A stretch of 40,220 bases of DNA from Paenibacillus phytorum (GTDB lineage Bacteria; Bacillota; Bacilli; Paenibacillales; NBRC-103111), in NCBI RefSeq assembly GCF_013141715.1, contig NZ_WHOA01000184.1, forward strand, positions 1 through 40,220, read 5' to 3'. A program made the position numbers and the translations under genes. Below the pieces are notes generated by a model. The model was not told where the DNA came from. It searched no databases and was given only the letters and a program-made list of their open reading frames with translations. Positions 15,343-24,610 of the stretch are shown here, one piece after another (the first letter of the stretch is position 1; every line of letters begins with the position of its first letter).

Positions 15343-16698
15343 ATGATGATTGGCAAAAGACCTAATATACTGTTTCTTATGAGTGACGAGCACCGTGCTG
15401 ATACGGCTGGATTTGCCGGCAACCCTGTTGTGCGCACACCGCATTTGGACTGGATTGCGGAAACTGGCGTCGTCTTCTCGAACGCTTATACCCCTTCGCC
15501 GATCTGTATCCCAGCACGGCAAAGCATCATGTCCGGTCAGCTGCCGGAGACGACGGGATGTATGTCTTATGGTCAAGATCTGGCGCCTGGCTATATGACC
15601 TTTGCCCGCCGTTTCGCGCAGTATGGTTACGCGACGGTTGCCTGCGGAAAGCTGCATCATATGGGCGTCGACCAGATGCAAGGTTGGATGCAGCGGATCG
15701 GCAATGAAATGCAAGTCGATCTTACGTTCGTCGAGGGGCGGGATGAGGAAGAATGCGGCAGGGCAGCAAGAAGCATAAAGGAGTTCAAATGGGACCAGCC
15801 CAAGGAAGTCAAACGGGCGGGAATCGGAAGGGCGCCCCATACGGTTATGGATGCGTATACGGTTCTTGGAGCGACTAATTTCATTGACGAGTACTTTCTT
15901 AGCCCGTATTACGACCGTGAATCGTTGGATCGCCCCTTGCTGCTAAAGGTAAGCCTTCTTCAGCCCCACTATCCGTACATCGCCGACGGCGATAAATTTC
16001 GTTATTACTTGAATCGGGTGAAGCCCTTCGCAGATCAGGAAGTGTTCGACCATCCGTCTCTTAGCGGGCTTCAAGTGCGTCCGGGCGTGGATGCATCGGA
16101 GCGGGAAATTCGCCGTGCGGTCGCTGCTTACTATGCCATGATTGAAAAGGTCGATGACCATTTCGGCACTGTCATGCAGGCATTGGAGACTGCCGGACAA
16201 AATCTGGACGATTGGATCATTATTTATACGAGCGATCATGGGGAGATGCTTGGTGAGCACGATGTCTGGGAGAAGCAAAAGTTTTTCGAAGGCAGCGTGC
16301 GAGTGCCGTTCATCATCCGCTTTCCCAAAGGTTTTGACGGAGGTCGTATAGTCGCGGAGAATGTGAACCTGTGTGACCTGTTTGCAACGATGTGCGAGCT
16401 CAGTGATATCCCCGTCCCTTCAGGACTTGATAGCCGCAGCATGGTGCCGCTGCTTAAGGGCAGCCAGCACGCTTGGGACAATAGAACAATCTCCCAGTTT
16501 GGCCCGCATCACATTATGATTAAACAAGATAATTTGAAGTATCAATATTATGGTCCCGACATGCCGGAAGTGCTGTTTGATCTTAGCCGCAATCCGGAAG
16601 AAACGATGAACTTCAGCAGAGATCCCGACTATATGAGAGAGATGGAATCGTTTCGAAAGCAGCGGAGGGAATTTCGGCCAGAGGGAGCTGTCAGCTGA
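15343..16698 (+). CDS. Cys-type sulfatase (type I, S1 family)
   Basis: Hydrolyses sulfate esters, presumably from sulfated sugars. The 451 residues begin with RPNILFLMSDEHRADTAG (metal-binding D15/E16), followed by the sulfatase signature C-x-P-x-R as CIPAR at C55-R59, then SGQLPETTG. A second metal-binding segment, TSDHGEMLGEHDVWEK (D298, H299), lies near residue 296. Cys55 must be oxidised to formylglycine by a maturase, and no maturase gene is in the window. There is no signal peptide, so a cytoplasmic enzyme acting on imported oligosaccharides is likely. Its closest functional group cannot be settled by eye; choline-sulfatase-like and glycosaminoglycan sulfatases share these motifs. It is convergent with gerC. 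Confidence 0.9.
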   Translation: MMIGKRPNILFLMSDEHRADTAGFAGNPVVRTPHLDWIAETGVVFSNAYTPSPICIPARQSIMSGQLPETTGCMSYGQDLAPGYMTFARRFAQYGYATVACGKLHHMGVDQMQGWMQRIGNEMQVDLTFVEGRDEEECGRAARSIKEFKWDQPKEVKRAGIGRAPHTVMDAYTVLGATNFIDEYFLSPYYDRESLDRPLLLKVSLLQPHYPYIADGDKFRYYLNRVKPFADQEVFDHPSLSGLQVRPGVDASEREIRRAVAAYYAMIEKVDDHFGTVMQALETAGQNLDDWIIIYTSDHGEMLGEHDVWEKQKFFEGSVRVPFIIRFPKGFDGGRIVAENVNLCDLFATMCELSDIPVPSGLDSRSMVPLLKGSQHAWDNRTISQFGPHHIMIKQDNLKYQYYGPDMPEVLFDLSRNPEETMNFSRDPDYMREMESFRKQRREFRPEGAVS

Positions 16699-16761
16699 AT
16701 CTTCCCGGAATCAGATTCTCGGAGAACTGAGACATGTGGAACAAGCAGGCGGATGTCTAGG

Positions 16762-17892
16762 TTAACTAATAATCCCTTTCTTTGTGATTTCTACCTGAAC
16801 CTCAGTAACAAAATTCACTTTTTGGTAGTTGCTCCCCCAGTCTTCCTTTTGCTTCTTCCAAATATCGGGATGGAACGCCAATAGTTGTCGGCCGATACCT
16901 AATCCGTCGCAGCGGGCTTTTTGCAGTTTCTCAAGCGTTTCTTCTGCCAGATGGGTCATCTCTTTAGAAAGAAACTGCTCTAGTTGTGAGACCATTTTTT
17001 TATCATTTAAGTGATCTTTCGGATATTCATCGATACTTACTTTCCATTTTAATTCCAGCGTAACCATGATTTTATCGCCCGATTGAGTCAGTACCTTCAT
17101 TTTTCGCTTTGATTTTTCTACATTAAAGGTTATAAAGTCATGACCGCTTTGATGCCCCTTATGAGTACTTAGTTCTCTGGTGAATCTCGCTATCTTCCCC
17201 TTATTGCCCTTCATAAATAAATACATGCTAGATTCATCAGGGCTTAGTGTCCCTGTAAATTGCTGATTATGAAACATAGCAATTCGCGAAACGTCGACTC
17301 GTTTCCCTTTTTCCGTGAGAAATGGAAGAACAAAATCCTCTCCTGGGTCCATCATGACAGAGTAAATCGTTTCAATGCTCACTTTAGGAATGGATGTCGT
17401 TTCTTCTTTGCTCTTGATTAGTTCTTCAATTTCTTCTCCTATTAAGATATTCCCTACCTTTTTAAGAGAAAGTATGTCCGCCGCTTTTCCTTGCGCCACC
17501 CCGAACCTCGCATTTAAAGCACTCTTAGGGTCGCGGTAAAAAAAATCGAGTATCGGATAAATATCTTGTTTGGCCTGTTCTTCTCCAATGAGAATTACGC
17601 GATTTCTGTAATTACGAAGATGCCGGGACATCATATCATCCGCTTTATCTTGGACTTCCCTTGCCGTATTGCCGACCGTGAAAATAATATCGTTTTTAGG
17701 GCTCTGTTGTTCGCTAGCGGGAACGTCCCGTATAACAAAGGTGGCTTGAAGCTCTCCATTCTGCTCGAGATCGAACCCTTCTGCATAAAGCAAACGGGCA
17801 CTCTGTAAAAGATCTTGATCCCAACATCCAATCATCAATAAAAGAACACAAATAACCGCGCTTGAAGAGCAGATCCTTTTTACCCGTTTCAT
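16762..17892 (-). CDS. gerC: Ger(x)C-family spore germination lipoprotein
   Basis: Third component of a nutrient germinant receptor in the spore inner membrane. The N-terminus has a lipoprotein signal with lipobox LMIGC followed by WDQ, the family's usual start. The protein has 376 residues, as expected. Internal features include EQAKQDIYPILDFFYRDPK and the C-terminal domain ending in HPDIWKKQKEDW and VTEVQVEITKKG. It is the last gene of a minus-strand gerA-gerB-gerC operon, starting 5 bases after gerB. The letters follow family order (GerAA, GerAB, GerAC types); the germinant is unknown. Confidence 0.93.
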   Translation of the reverse strand: MKRVKRICSSSAVICVLLLMIGCWDQDLLQSARLLYAEGFDLEQNGELQATFVIRDVPASEQQSPKNDIIFTVGNTAREVQDKADDMMSRHLRNYRNRVILIGEEQAKQDIYPILDFFYRDPKSALNARFGVAQGKAADILSLKKVGNILIGEEIEELIKSKEETTSIPKVSIETIYSVMMDPGEDFVLPFLTEKGKRVDVSRIAMFHNQQFTGTLSPDESSMYLFMKGNKGKIARFTRELSTHKGHQSGHDFITFNVEKSKRKMKVLTQSGDKIMVTLELKWKVSIDEYPKDHLNDKKMVSQLEQFLSKEMTHLAEETLEKLQKARCDGLGIGRQLLAFHPDIWKKQKEDWGSNYQKVNFVTEVQVEITKKGIIS

Positions 17893-17897
17893 CCGGT

Positions 17898-18986
17898 TTA
17901 CACCATCCTTCTTCTATTAAGATAAGAGAAGATAAGCAAAATCAAAGGAAGCCCAACTACAAGCGTATAGTGAGAAATCTTATTCATGCGATCGTAAAAG
18001 TCGGTGATCGAAGGATTTTGAGCAATCATAGCCAGGATAAATAGAATGATTGCGGCATAGGGGACTGCCTTTTTATGTTCTCCCCGGTGAAATAGGTTGC
18101 CCAAACCTATTGTTGCCATGAATAACCAAGAGACAATGGCAGTGCTGACAACAAAAATCCATAAAGATAAAAAAATTAAATCGATCCGCTGAATGATCTG
18201 GAAAGAAAAACCTCTCAGCATATACAGTAAAGGTTCTTGAACGGAGGGCATAACCGCAGGGCTGAATATAATTAAACTTGTAAACACCTCAAATGTGTAA
18301 AAAAGTGTAATTACCATATTCCCTAAAGAAGCTGCTTTTAATTTCCCGCCGCTCTTCCCTTCAACGAATGGATAAATCACCAATATCACTTCATATCCAA
18401 CCATAGGAAATAATGCTTCATTCGCAGCTGCGATGATTTTTCCCCATCCAGCTTCAGTAATAGGAAATATATAGCTGAAGTTCACATTGGAATAACCGAA
18501 CATGGATAGTAACACCATGACAATGATCGTTAACGAAGAGATGACAAACAGTCTGGCAATCACTCTAAGGTTTTCTTTAACCAAATACATACAGGTGAGA
18601 AGAGTGAGAATTAATAACGCCCATCTAGGGGTGCTTTGGAGCACCCACTTTCCCACGACATCGGCAAATAAGGCTAAGACCATTCCCCCGGATAATAGAA
18701 AGTAGCCGATATAAACAAGGCCAAGCAGATTCCCCAAAATATTGCCGGCGATTTTGGGTAAAAAACCGTAGATCGTATCGGATGGATAACGCCTGCATAG
18801 CGCCCATAGAATCAAAATAATCACTTGTACGGCTAATCCGGCGATTAATGTTGATATCCATCCTCCTCCCTTGGCTATAGCCTGCATTTTATGAGGAAGC
18901 GATAAGATTCCAACCCCCACTTGAGATTGAATGACAAAAAACATAAATTGTCCCTGTGTAATTCTACTCTTTTCCGGGATCATCAT
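17898..18986 (-). CDS. gerB: GerAB-family spore germination permease
   Basis: Integral membrane subunit of the germinant receptor, related to the APC amino-acid transporter superfamily. It has 362 residues and about ten membrane helices. The N-terminus ITQGQFMFFVIQSQVGVGIL is characteristic of the endospore germination permease family, with the helix-breaking GVGILSLP in the first helix. Its start lies 23 bases inside the end of gerA (18964-18986 overlap), implying translational coupling. Confidence 0.93.
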   Translation of the reverse strand: MMIPEKSRITQGQFMFFVIQSQVGVGILSLPHKMQAIAKGGGWISTLIAGLAVQVIILILWALCRRYPSDTIYGFLPKIAGNILGNLLGLVYIGYFLLSGGMVLALFADVVGKWVLQSTPRWALLILTLLTCMYLVKENLRVIARLFVISSLTIIVMVLLSMFGYSNVNFSYIFPITEAGWGKIIAAANEALFPMVGYEVILVIYPFVEGKSGGKLKAASLGNMVITLFYTFEVFTSLIIFSPAVMPSVQEPLLYMLRGFSFQIIQRIDLIFLSLWIFVVSTAIVSWLFMATIGLGNLFHRGEHKKAVPYAAIILFILAMIAQNPSITDFYDRMNKISHYTLVVGLPLILLIFSYLNRRRMV

Positions 18987-20493
18987 GTTCCCACCTCCTT
19001 GAATTCTTTTCTTGAGTTAATTTTCTCGGATGCGGGTCATGAGGACGCTGATTTAAGCTCCAGATTGGAAAACGTGCTAATGCATCTTTCAAATCTTTGA
19101 TTCGAAGCGGCATTACCGGCGCAAAATAGGCTGAACCGAAGCACTCTAATTTACATAAGTGAATTAAGATAAATAACAAGCCGTACATGATACCGATCAA
19201 GCCGAACATCGAGGCCAGAATCATGAGAGGGAAACTCAGGATGCGAGTGGCTGTACTTATTTCACTAGAAGGGGCCACAAAGGACGAAATAGCGGTTAAA
19301 GCGACTACGATCACCATGGGATATGAAACCAATCCGGCTCGAACTACCGCTTCACCGATAACCAGGCCGCCTACAACGCTGACGGTTTGACCTACTCGGC
19401 TCGGCAAACGAACCACCGCTTCACGTAGCACCTCTAAGGTAATTTGCATAAGTAATGCCTCCACAATAGGTGGAAAGGGAACTCTGTCTATGCTGCTTTT
19501 TACGGTATAAATCAAATTTGATGGGAGAATTTCTGGATGATAGCCAATAATCGCAATATATAAAGCAGGTACGAGAGATGCGATGATAAAGCTCACCAAA
19601 CGAATCAAACGTATGAACGATCCGACTATCCACCCGCTATGATAATCATCCGGGCTTTGATAAAAGGCAAAGAAAGTCACTGGCAAAATCAGCGCAGTCG
19701 GGTCTCCATCAGATAAAATAACTACACGGCCTTCCATGAGATGAGCTGTCGCCCGATCCGGTCTTTCCGTAAATAAAATTTGTGGAAATAGAGAAAACGG
19801 GTTGTCTGCAATCAACTCGGCAATGATTCCTGGGGAGATCGTGGTATCCATAGCAATGGAACCGAGTCTATGATCCACTTCTTTGACCAAATCCGGATTC
19901 GCCAGATCCTGCATATAGAGAAGAGCCAACTTTGTTTTGGTTGTCTTTCCAACCTGGTAATACCGAACGACCAAGTTCGGATTTTCAATACGCTTTCGAA
20001 CTAGATACAGATTTGTAATTAGGTGCTCGATAAAGCCATCATGGGCGCCGCGAACGACCCCTTCATTTACTGGCTCTGTTATACTCCGTTTATAATTTGC
20101 TGTTACATCGATAATAAAGGCCTCTACTTGACCTTCAAATAACAATAAGCATTTCCCTTGAACTAAGGCGTGTGGCACCTCGCCCAGATCCGATATTTTC
20201 GTAATCCCCATAGAAGTAATGAGTTCATCCACGGTTCCTGCTTTTTTTTCTTCTAAAGGCTGAATAATTTCTTTTTGAATTCTCTGTTGATCAGCCAGGG
20301 ATTCTAAAAAGACGATAAGACCATCTAATTGATTAAACTTAATACTCCGGTATTTCAGATCACCAGAATGAAACAATTGGTCTTGAATGTATTCCATATT
20401 TTGTTGCAAATGGGGATATACACTCATTTTCATATGTGCCCTTTTTACAACTTCGTGATTGTTCGACAACAATTTCCTTATGAGATTCCTCAT
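18964..20493 (-). CDS. gerA: GerA-family spore germination protein
   Basis: Large subunit of the nutrient germinant receptor. It has 509 residues: a hydrophilic N-terminal domain (about 1-280) containing the conserved EPVNEGVVRGAHDGFIEHL (proline plus VxRGPR/AHDGF-like segment), then membrane helices from about 290 (for example VSFIIASLVPALYIAIIGYH) with the signature PFPPIVEALLMQITLEVLREA and the short tail KDALARFPIW. The start codon is preceded by GGAG about 9 nt upstream on the minus strand. The operon lies between two sugar modules and diverges from the module C operon, with the intergenic region at 20494-20785. Confidence 0.94.
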   Translation of the reverse strand: MRNLIRKLLSNNHEVVKRAHMKMSVYPHLQQNMEYIQDQLFHSGDLKYRSIKFNQLDGLIVFLESLADQQRIQKEIIQPLEEKKAGTVDELITSMGITKISDLGEVPHALVQGKCLLLFEGQVEAFIIDVTANYKRSITEPVNEGVVRGAHDGFIEHLITNLYLVRKRIENPNLVVRYYQVGKTTKTKLALLYMQDLANPDLVKEVDHRLGSIAMDTTISPGIIAELIADNPFSLFPQILFTERPDRATAHLMEGRVVILSDGDPTALILPVTFFAFYQSPDDYHSGWIVGSFIRLIRLVSFIIASLVPALYIAIIGYHPEILPSNLIYTVKSSIDRVPFPPIVEALLMQITLEVLREAVVRLPSRVGQTVSVVGGLVIGEAVVRAGLVSYPMVIVVALTAISSFVAPSSEISTATRILSFPLMILASMFGLIGIMYGLLFILIHLCKLECFGSAYFAPVMPLRIKDLKDALARFPIWSLNQRPHDPHPRKLTQEKNSRRWEHDDPGKE

Positions 20494-20537
20494 TCGACTC
20501 CATCCAAGTACATTCCAATTTTGATTAATTTAACCAA

Positions 20538-20569
20538 TAAAATGAGCATTATTCCGACAAAGTTATGAA
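20538..20569 (-). promoter_or_regulatory. Possible forespore (sigma G-like) promoter of gerABC
   Basis: On the minus strand, TTCATAA (20563-20569) is followed after 18 nt by CATTTTA (20538-20544), which fits the sigma G -10 pattern CATNNTA. The -35 match is partial. The position, about 45 bp before the gerA start, is right for a germination operon. Confidence 0.3.
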
Positions 20570-20694
20570 TTGGAAACGTACAATAGCGAATACATGAAAT
20601 AAACGACAGCTTCACAAACTTTAAAGGTTACTTTTCCCATGAATGAGATCGGGCGAAAAGTAGTCTTTTTTCTTTACAAAACATTTACACCTAT

Positions 20695-20749
20695 TTGATT
20701 TGTGGTTAACGTTGCGATTATACAATTGATTTGTTGATAAAAACAACAA
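20695..20749 (+). promoter_or_regulatory. Possible promoter and operator of the module C operon
   Basis: TTGATT (20695-20700) and TATACA (20719-20724), with an 18-nt spacer, resemble a sigma A promoter. Just downstream lies TTGTTGATAAAAACAACAA (20731-20749), whose TTGTT/AACAA arms form an inverted repeat near the expected transcription start. This is a plausible operator for the DeoR repressor encoded in the same operon (inference). Confidence 0.35.
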
Positions 20750-20785
20750 AAACGCACAAATACCCAAAATTCGGAGGGATTCATT

Positions 20786-21892
20786 ATGAAAAAACATCTA
20801 TCATTGAAATCAGTCCTGATCATTAGTTTGATGGCTCTGAGTATGACTGCCTGCGGCGCGCCTCAGCAATCCGCTCCTGCGACCAGTACTCCGGTTCCGG
20901 CCAAAGAACAGACTTTGGAAGAAATTCAAAACCTGGCGAAGCAGGAAGGCAAGGTTGTCAGTGTCGGGATGCCCGATGACTGGGCCAACTGGAAAGAAAC
21001 CTGGGGCAATATCACCTCCAAATATGGATTAACTCATTCGGATACGGATTTAACAAGCTCAGAGGAAATCGCCAAATTTGACGCTGAAAAGAACAATCCA
21101 ACGGCGGATATTGGAGATGTAGGGATGGCTTTCGGACCGATCGCCATGCAAAAAGGCGTGACCATGCCGTATAAAACGTCTTACTGGAACGATATCCCGG
21201 ATTGGGCGAAGGACAAAGACGGCCATTGGCTGGTTGATTATCAAGGTACAATCTCCGTGCTTGTCGATAAAGCGCAGGTGAAAAATCCACCAAAAACATG
21301 GGAAGATATTGAAAAAGGCAATTATAAAGTTCAGATTCCAGATGTCACCAAGTCATCGCAAGCGCAAATGGGCGTACTGGCAGCGGCGGTTGCGCATGGG
21401 GGCAATGAGAGCAACATTCAGCCCGGATTGGACTTCTTTGCGAAATTGGCCAAGCAGAACAGATTGGTTACGAAAGATGTAACCAAAGCCGATTTGGAGA
21501 AAGGTGAAGTGCAAGTTGCGATTCTGTGGGATTTTGTGTCGCTCGGCTTTAAAGACCAAATCGATCCGAATCGTTTTGACGTTAACATCATGCAAGAAGG
21601 CAGCATCATTGGAGGATATACAACCATCCTTAACAAGTATGCGCCTCATCCGAATGCCGCGAAGCTTGCCCGCGAATATATTTTGAGCGACGAGGGACAG
21701 ATCAACCTGGCCAAAGGCTATGCCCGTCCGATTCGCAGTAACGTCAAATTGCCGGAAGATGTCGCCAAGAAGCTGATTCCTAACGAACAGTATCGAAATG
21801 CGAAACCGATCACGGATTTTAAATTATGGGATGAAACATCCAAAAAAATTCCGCAGCTGTGGCAAGAACAAGTTTTGGTTAACATCAAGTGA
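20786..21892 (+). CDS. Substrate-binding lipoprotein of the module C ABC importer
   Basis: First gene of a nine-gene operon. A lipoprotein signal with lipobox SMTAC (Cys23) is followed by a Pro/Ser-rich linker. The mature part, about 345 residues, has the layout of the iron/polyamine/AfuA-like binding proteins (SBP type 6 rather than the sugar LplA type): LAKQEGKVVSVGMPDDWANW at the start, DIGDVGMAF, NPPKTWEDI, and IILNKYAPHPNAAKLAREYI-like text near 255-275. The ligand is not readable from sequence. The operon's phosphatase, isomerase-like protein and DeoR regulator point to a phosphorylated or simple sugar-like compound rather than iron (inference). Ribosome site ggaggg, 9 nt upstream. Confidence 0.88.
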   Translation: MKKHLSLKSVLIISLMALSMTACGAPQQSAPATSTPVPAKEQTLEEIQNLAKQEGKVVSVGMPDDWANWKETWGNITSKYGLTHSDTDLTSSEEIAKFDAEKNNPTADIGDVGMAFGPIAMQKGVTMPYKTSYWNDIPDWAKDKDGHWLVDYQGTISVLVDKAQVKNPPKTWEDIEKGNYKVQIPDVTKSSQAQMGVLAAAVAHGGNESNIQPGLDFFAKLAKQNRLVTKDVTKADLEKGEVQVAILWDFVSLGFKDQIDPNRFDVNIMQEGSIIGGYTTILNKYAPHPNAAKLAREYILSDEGQINLAKGYARPIRSNVKLPEDVAKKLIPNEQYRNAKPITDFKLWDETSKKIPQLWQEQVLVNIK

Positions 21893-21921
21893 CGGATTAA
21901 AAAGAAGTGAGGTTTGTCCGA

Positions 21922-22770
21922 ATGAATCACAAAGTTACGCTGCTCGCCGTCATTGCTCTGCTTCCGTTTGCCCTTCTGATTGTCGGGTTCGAGCTGCTGC
22001 CTCTGATTGCCATGATCCGCGACAGCTTTCTTGCGGATGACGGGATCACGTATACGTTTAAGCAGTATATAACGGCTTTAACCAATCCTTATTATACAAA
22101 AGGTATGCTGAACAGCTTGCTCATTTCTGTAATTGCCAGCTGCATCGGTATCGCGATCGCAATCGCCGCTTCATATTCCATGACGCGAATGCCTGCTAAG
22201 ATGCAGTCCATGTTGGTGACCTTCTCCAATTTGACTTCCAATTTTTCCGGCGTGCCACTAGCCTTTGCTTTCATTATTTTGCTCGGCAACAGCGGAGTTT
22301 TTACGCTCCTATTCAAAGAATGGGGTTGGAATATTACAGGCTCGTTCAATCTATACAGTTGGAGCGGTTTAGTGACTGTGTATGTATATTTCCAGGTGCC
22401 GTTAGCCATTCTGATGCTTTATCCGGCCTATTCAGGCATTCAAAGACAGTGGCGGGAATCCGCCGCGTTACTTGGCGCATCGCCCTTTCAATTTTGGCTG
22501 CGCATCGGATTTCCCGTCATATTGCCCAGCATCGTCGGTACTTTCAGCATTCTTCTCGCCAACGCAATGGGTGCTTATGCAACAGCTTATGCTTTAGTGG
22601 GGGGCAGCTATAATTTGCTGCCTATCCGCATCGGTGCGCTTGTAGCTGGAGATGTTGCCACAAGACCGCAACTCGGCAGTGCTTTGGCCGTCATATTAGG
22701 ATTGATGATGGTCATGGCGATGTGGTGTAATGAACGTATGATGCGACGGATCAGGAGAGATTTGCGATGA
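21922..22770 (+). CDS. ABC transporter permease 1 of module C
   Basis: Channel subunit with 282 residues and about six membrane helices. The EAA loop reads ESAALLGASPFQFWLRIGFP. ATG 21922 is chosen because AGTGAGG ends 9 nt upstream; an in-frame GTG at 21907 lies within that ribosome site. The family is the PotB/FbpB-like type with the conserved NLTSNFSGVPLAFAFI segment. Its stop overlaps the next start by four bases (ATGA). Confidence 0.92.
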   Translation: MNHKVTLLAVIALLPFALLIVGFELLPLIAMIRDSFLADDGITYTFKQYITALTNPYYTKGMLNSLLISVIASCIGIAIAIAASYSMTRMPAKMQSMLVTFSNLTSNFSGVPLAFAFIILLGNSGVFTLLFKEWGWNITGSFNLYSWSGLVTVYVYFQVPLAILMLYPAYSGIQRQWRESAALLGASPFQFWLRIGFPVILPSIVGTFSILLANAMGAYATAYALVGGSYNLLPIRIGALVAGDVATRPQLGSALAVILGLMMVMAMWCNERMMRRIRRDLR

Positions 22771-23576
22771 AGAAAAAATGGCTTCACACGATGATCATTT
22801 CAGCGACTTTTCTATATCTCTTCCTGCCGCTTGCGGCAACGTTCTTGTATTCGATCGCCAAAGAATGGCATAACACGATTCTCCCGGTATCCTATACGTT
22901 CAGTGCGTATGAGAATTTGTATACGGATCCCCGATTTTTACAAGCAGTCGGGCGTACGCTTCTTGTTTCTGCAATTACACTTGTCCTAAGTGTAGTTACC
23001 ATGTCGATCGCGATCTTTGTCGTATTCTTGTATTTGCCTAAAATGGAGCGTGTCCTGCAGGCGCTTGTCATGATCCCCTTCGCTGTTCCGGGGGTGGTCG
23101 CGGCCGTTGGATTAATCAAGGTGTATTCAAGCGGGCCGATCTTATTGTCAGGGACAATATGGATCTTAATCGGAGCGTATTACGTACTCGTTCTTCCCTA
23201 TATGTATCAAGGTATCCGAAACAACTTGCGAACGATTGACGCTAAAAGGCTAATGGAAGCCGCTGAAGTGTTGGGAGCAAGCAAAATCAAGGGTTTCGCA
23301 TTCGTTATTATGCCTAACATGGTAACCGGCATGCTGGTGTCTGCCTTATTATCATTCTCGATCCTGATCGGCGAATTCGTCCTGGCCAATTTTCTCATCG
23401 GCGGATATTATGAAACGATCCAAATTTATTTAATGAGACGCTTGAATGAAAACGGCCACTTGGCCAGCAGCATTGTAATTACGTACTTTCTAATGGTAGC
23501 GGCCATTTCGTGGTTGATGCTGAGATTAGGCAGACGCTTCCGTAAGATAGATGAAATCAAGGAGAAGGTATCATGA
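22767..23576 (+). CDS. ABC transporter permease 2 of module C
   Basis: Second channel subunit (PotC/FbpB-like), 269 residues with about six helices. The EAA loop reads EAAEVLGASKIKGFAFVIMP. It overlaps both neighbours by four bases (ATGA at 22767 and at 23573), so translation of both permeases and the ATPase is coupled. Confidence 0.92.
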   Translation: MKKKWLHTMIISATFLYLFLPLAATFLYSIAKEWHNTILPVSYTFSAYENLYTDPRFLQAVGRTLLVSAITLVLSVVTMSIAIFVVFLYLPKMERVLQALVMIPFAVPGVVAAVGLIKVYSSGPILLSGTIWILIGAYYVLVLPYMYQGIRNNLRTIDAKRLMEAAEVLGASKIKGFAFVIMPNMVTGMLVSALLSFSILIGEFVLANFLIGGYYETIQIYLMRRLNENGHLASSIVITYFLMVAAISWLMLRLGRRFRKIDEIKEKVS

Positions 23577-24595
23577 GCTATGTCCAAATCGATCAAGCGA
23601 TGAAGCAATACGCGGATTCAACTGTACTGAAGCAAGTTTCTCTCCAGATAGAAAAAGGGGAGCTTGTTACGTTGCTGGGACCAAGCGGCTGCGGGAAAAG
23701 CACGCTGCTGCGTTCCATCGCCGGGTTGGAAAAGCTGGATGGCGGGACGATCAGCGTTAACGGAAACAATATTTCCCAGCTTCCGCCGCAGCGCAGAAAT
23801 GTCGGCATGGTTTTTCAATCCTATGCCCTGTTTCCGAACATGACTGTTTTCGATAACATTGCATTCGGTCTGAAAATGAGAAAATGGCCTCGAAACGAGA
23901 TAGCCGTTAAGGTCAACCAAGTGATCGAGTTAATCCATATGTCCGATAAAGCATCCTCTTATCCGCATCAATTATCCGGCGGGCAGCAGCAGCGTGTAGC
24001 GCTTGCTAGAGGGATCGTCACGGAACCGGATATTCTGCTGCTGGATGAACCTTTAAGCGCTCTTGATGCCAAAATCAGGAAAAACCTGCAAATCGAACTG
24101 CGAAACATTCAGCGGGAATTGAAGATGACGATGATATTCGTTACGCATGACCAGGAAGAGGCGATGACGATTTCTGACCGTATTTTCATTATGAATGGCG
24201 GAAAGATTGTTCATCAAGGCAAGCCGGAGCATATTTACGCTTCCCCGAAAAACGAATTTGTGGCCCGCTTTATCGGCAGCTATAACGTATTGACGGATCG
24301 TGAACTTTCCCGATTAACTGGACAATCTTTCAAGCCCGGAAGCTATGCCATTCGTCCGGAGGTTATGGAGCTGCACCCGCAAGATGTGTTGTACGATCAG
24401 CAGGAGCCTGGCCTATGGCTTGAAGGGACCGTGAAAAGTAGAACGGTTCGCGGCAATGTGCGCCGCTATGAGATTCAAGCACTAGATGTAAACTTGTGGG
24501 TGGATGAGCTGAATGTTCCCCATAAAAACGCTGTTGATGAGGAATTGTTCATTAAGGTGTGGATTCCGGCGTCAGCGTGCAACTTGTTAGAATAG
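23573..24595 (+). CDS. ABC transporter ATP-binding protein of module C
   Basis: Cytoplasmic ATPase that powers the importer. It has 340 residues with Walker A GPSGCGKST (36-44), Q-loop VFQSYALFP, signature LSGGQQQRV (from 134), Walker B ILLLDEP (D158, E159) and switch His in VTHDQEEAM. A C-terminal TOBE-like domain (about 240-340) is typical of the PotA/FbpC/UgpC group. This is the only complete ATPase in the window. Confidence 0.95.
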   Translation: MSYVQIDQAMKQYADSTVLKQVSLQIEKGELVTLLGPSGCGKSTLLRSIAGLEKLDGGTISVNGNNISQLPPQRRNVGMVFQSYALFPNMTVFDNIAFGLKMRKWPRNEIAVKVNQVIELIHMSDKASSYPHQLSGGQQQRVALARGIVTEPDILLLDEPLSALDAKIRKNLQIELRNIQRELKMTMIFVTHDQEEAMTISDRIFIMNGGKIVHQGKPEHIYASPKNEFVARFIGSYNVLTDRELSRLTGQSFKPGSYAIRPEVMELHPQDVLYDQQEPGLWLEGTVKSRTVRGNVRRYEIQALDVNLWVDELNVPHKNAVDEELFIKVWIPASACNLLE

Positions 24596-24610
24596 AGGAG
24601 GGTGATCGTC

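Noticed and set aside
16702..16726. Hairpin between the convergent sulfatase and gerC genes
   Set aside because: The stem around GAATC-A-GATTC is short with mismatches further out, and there is no T run on either strand, so terminator function is not supported.
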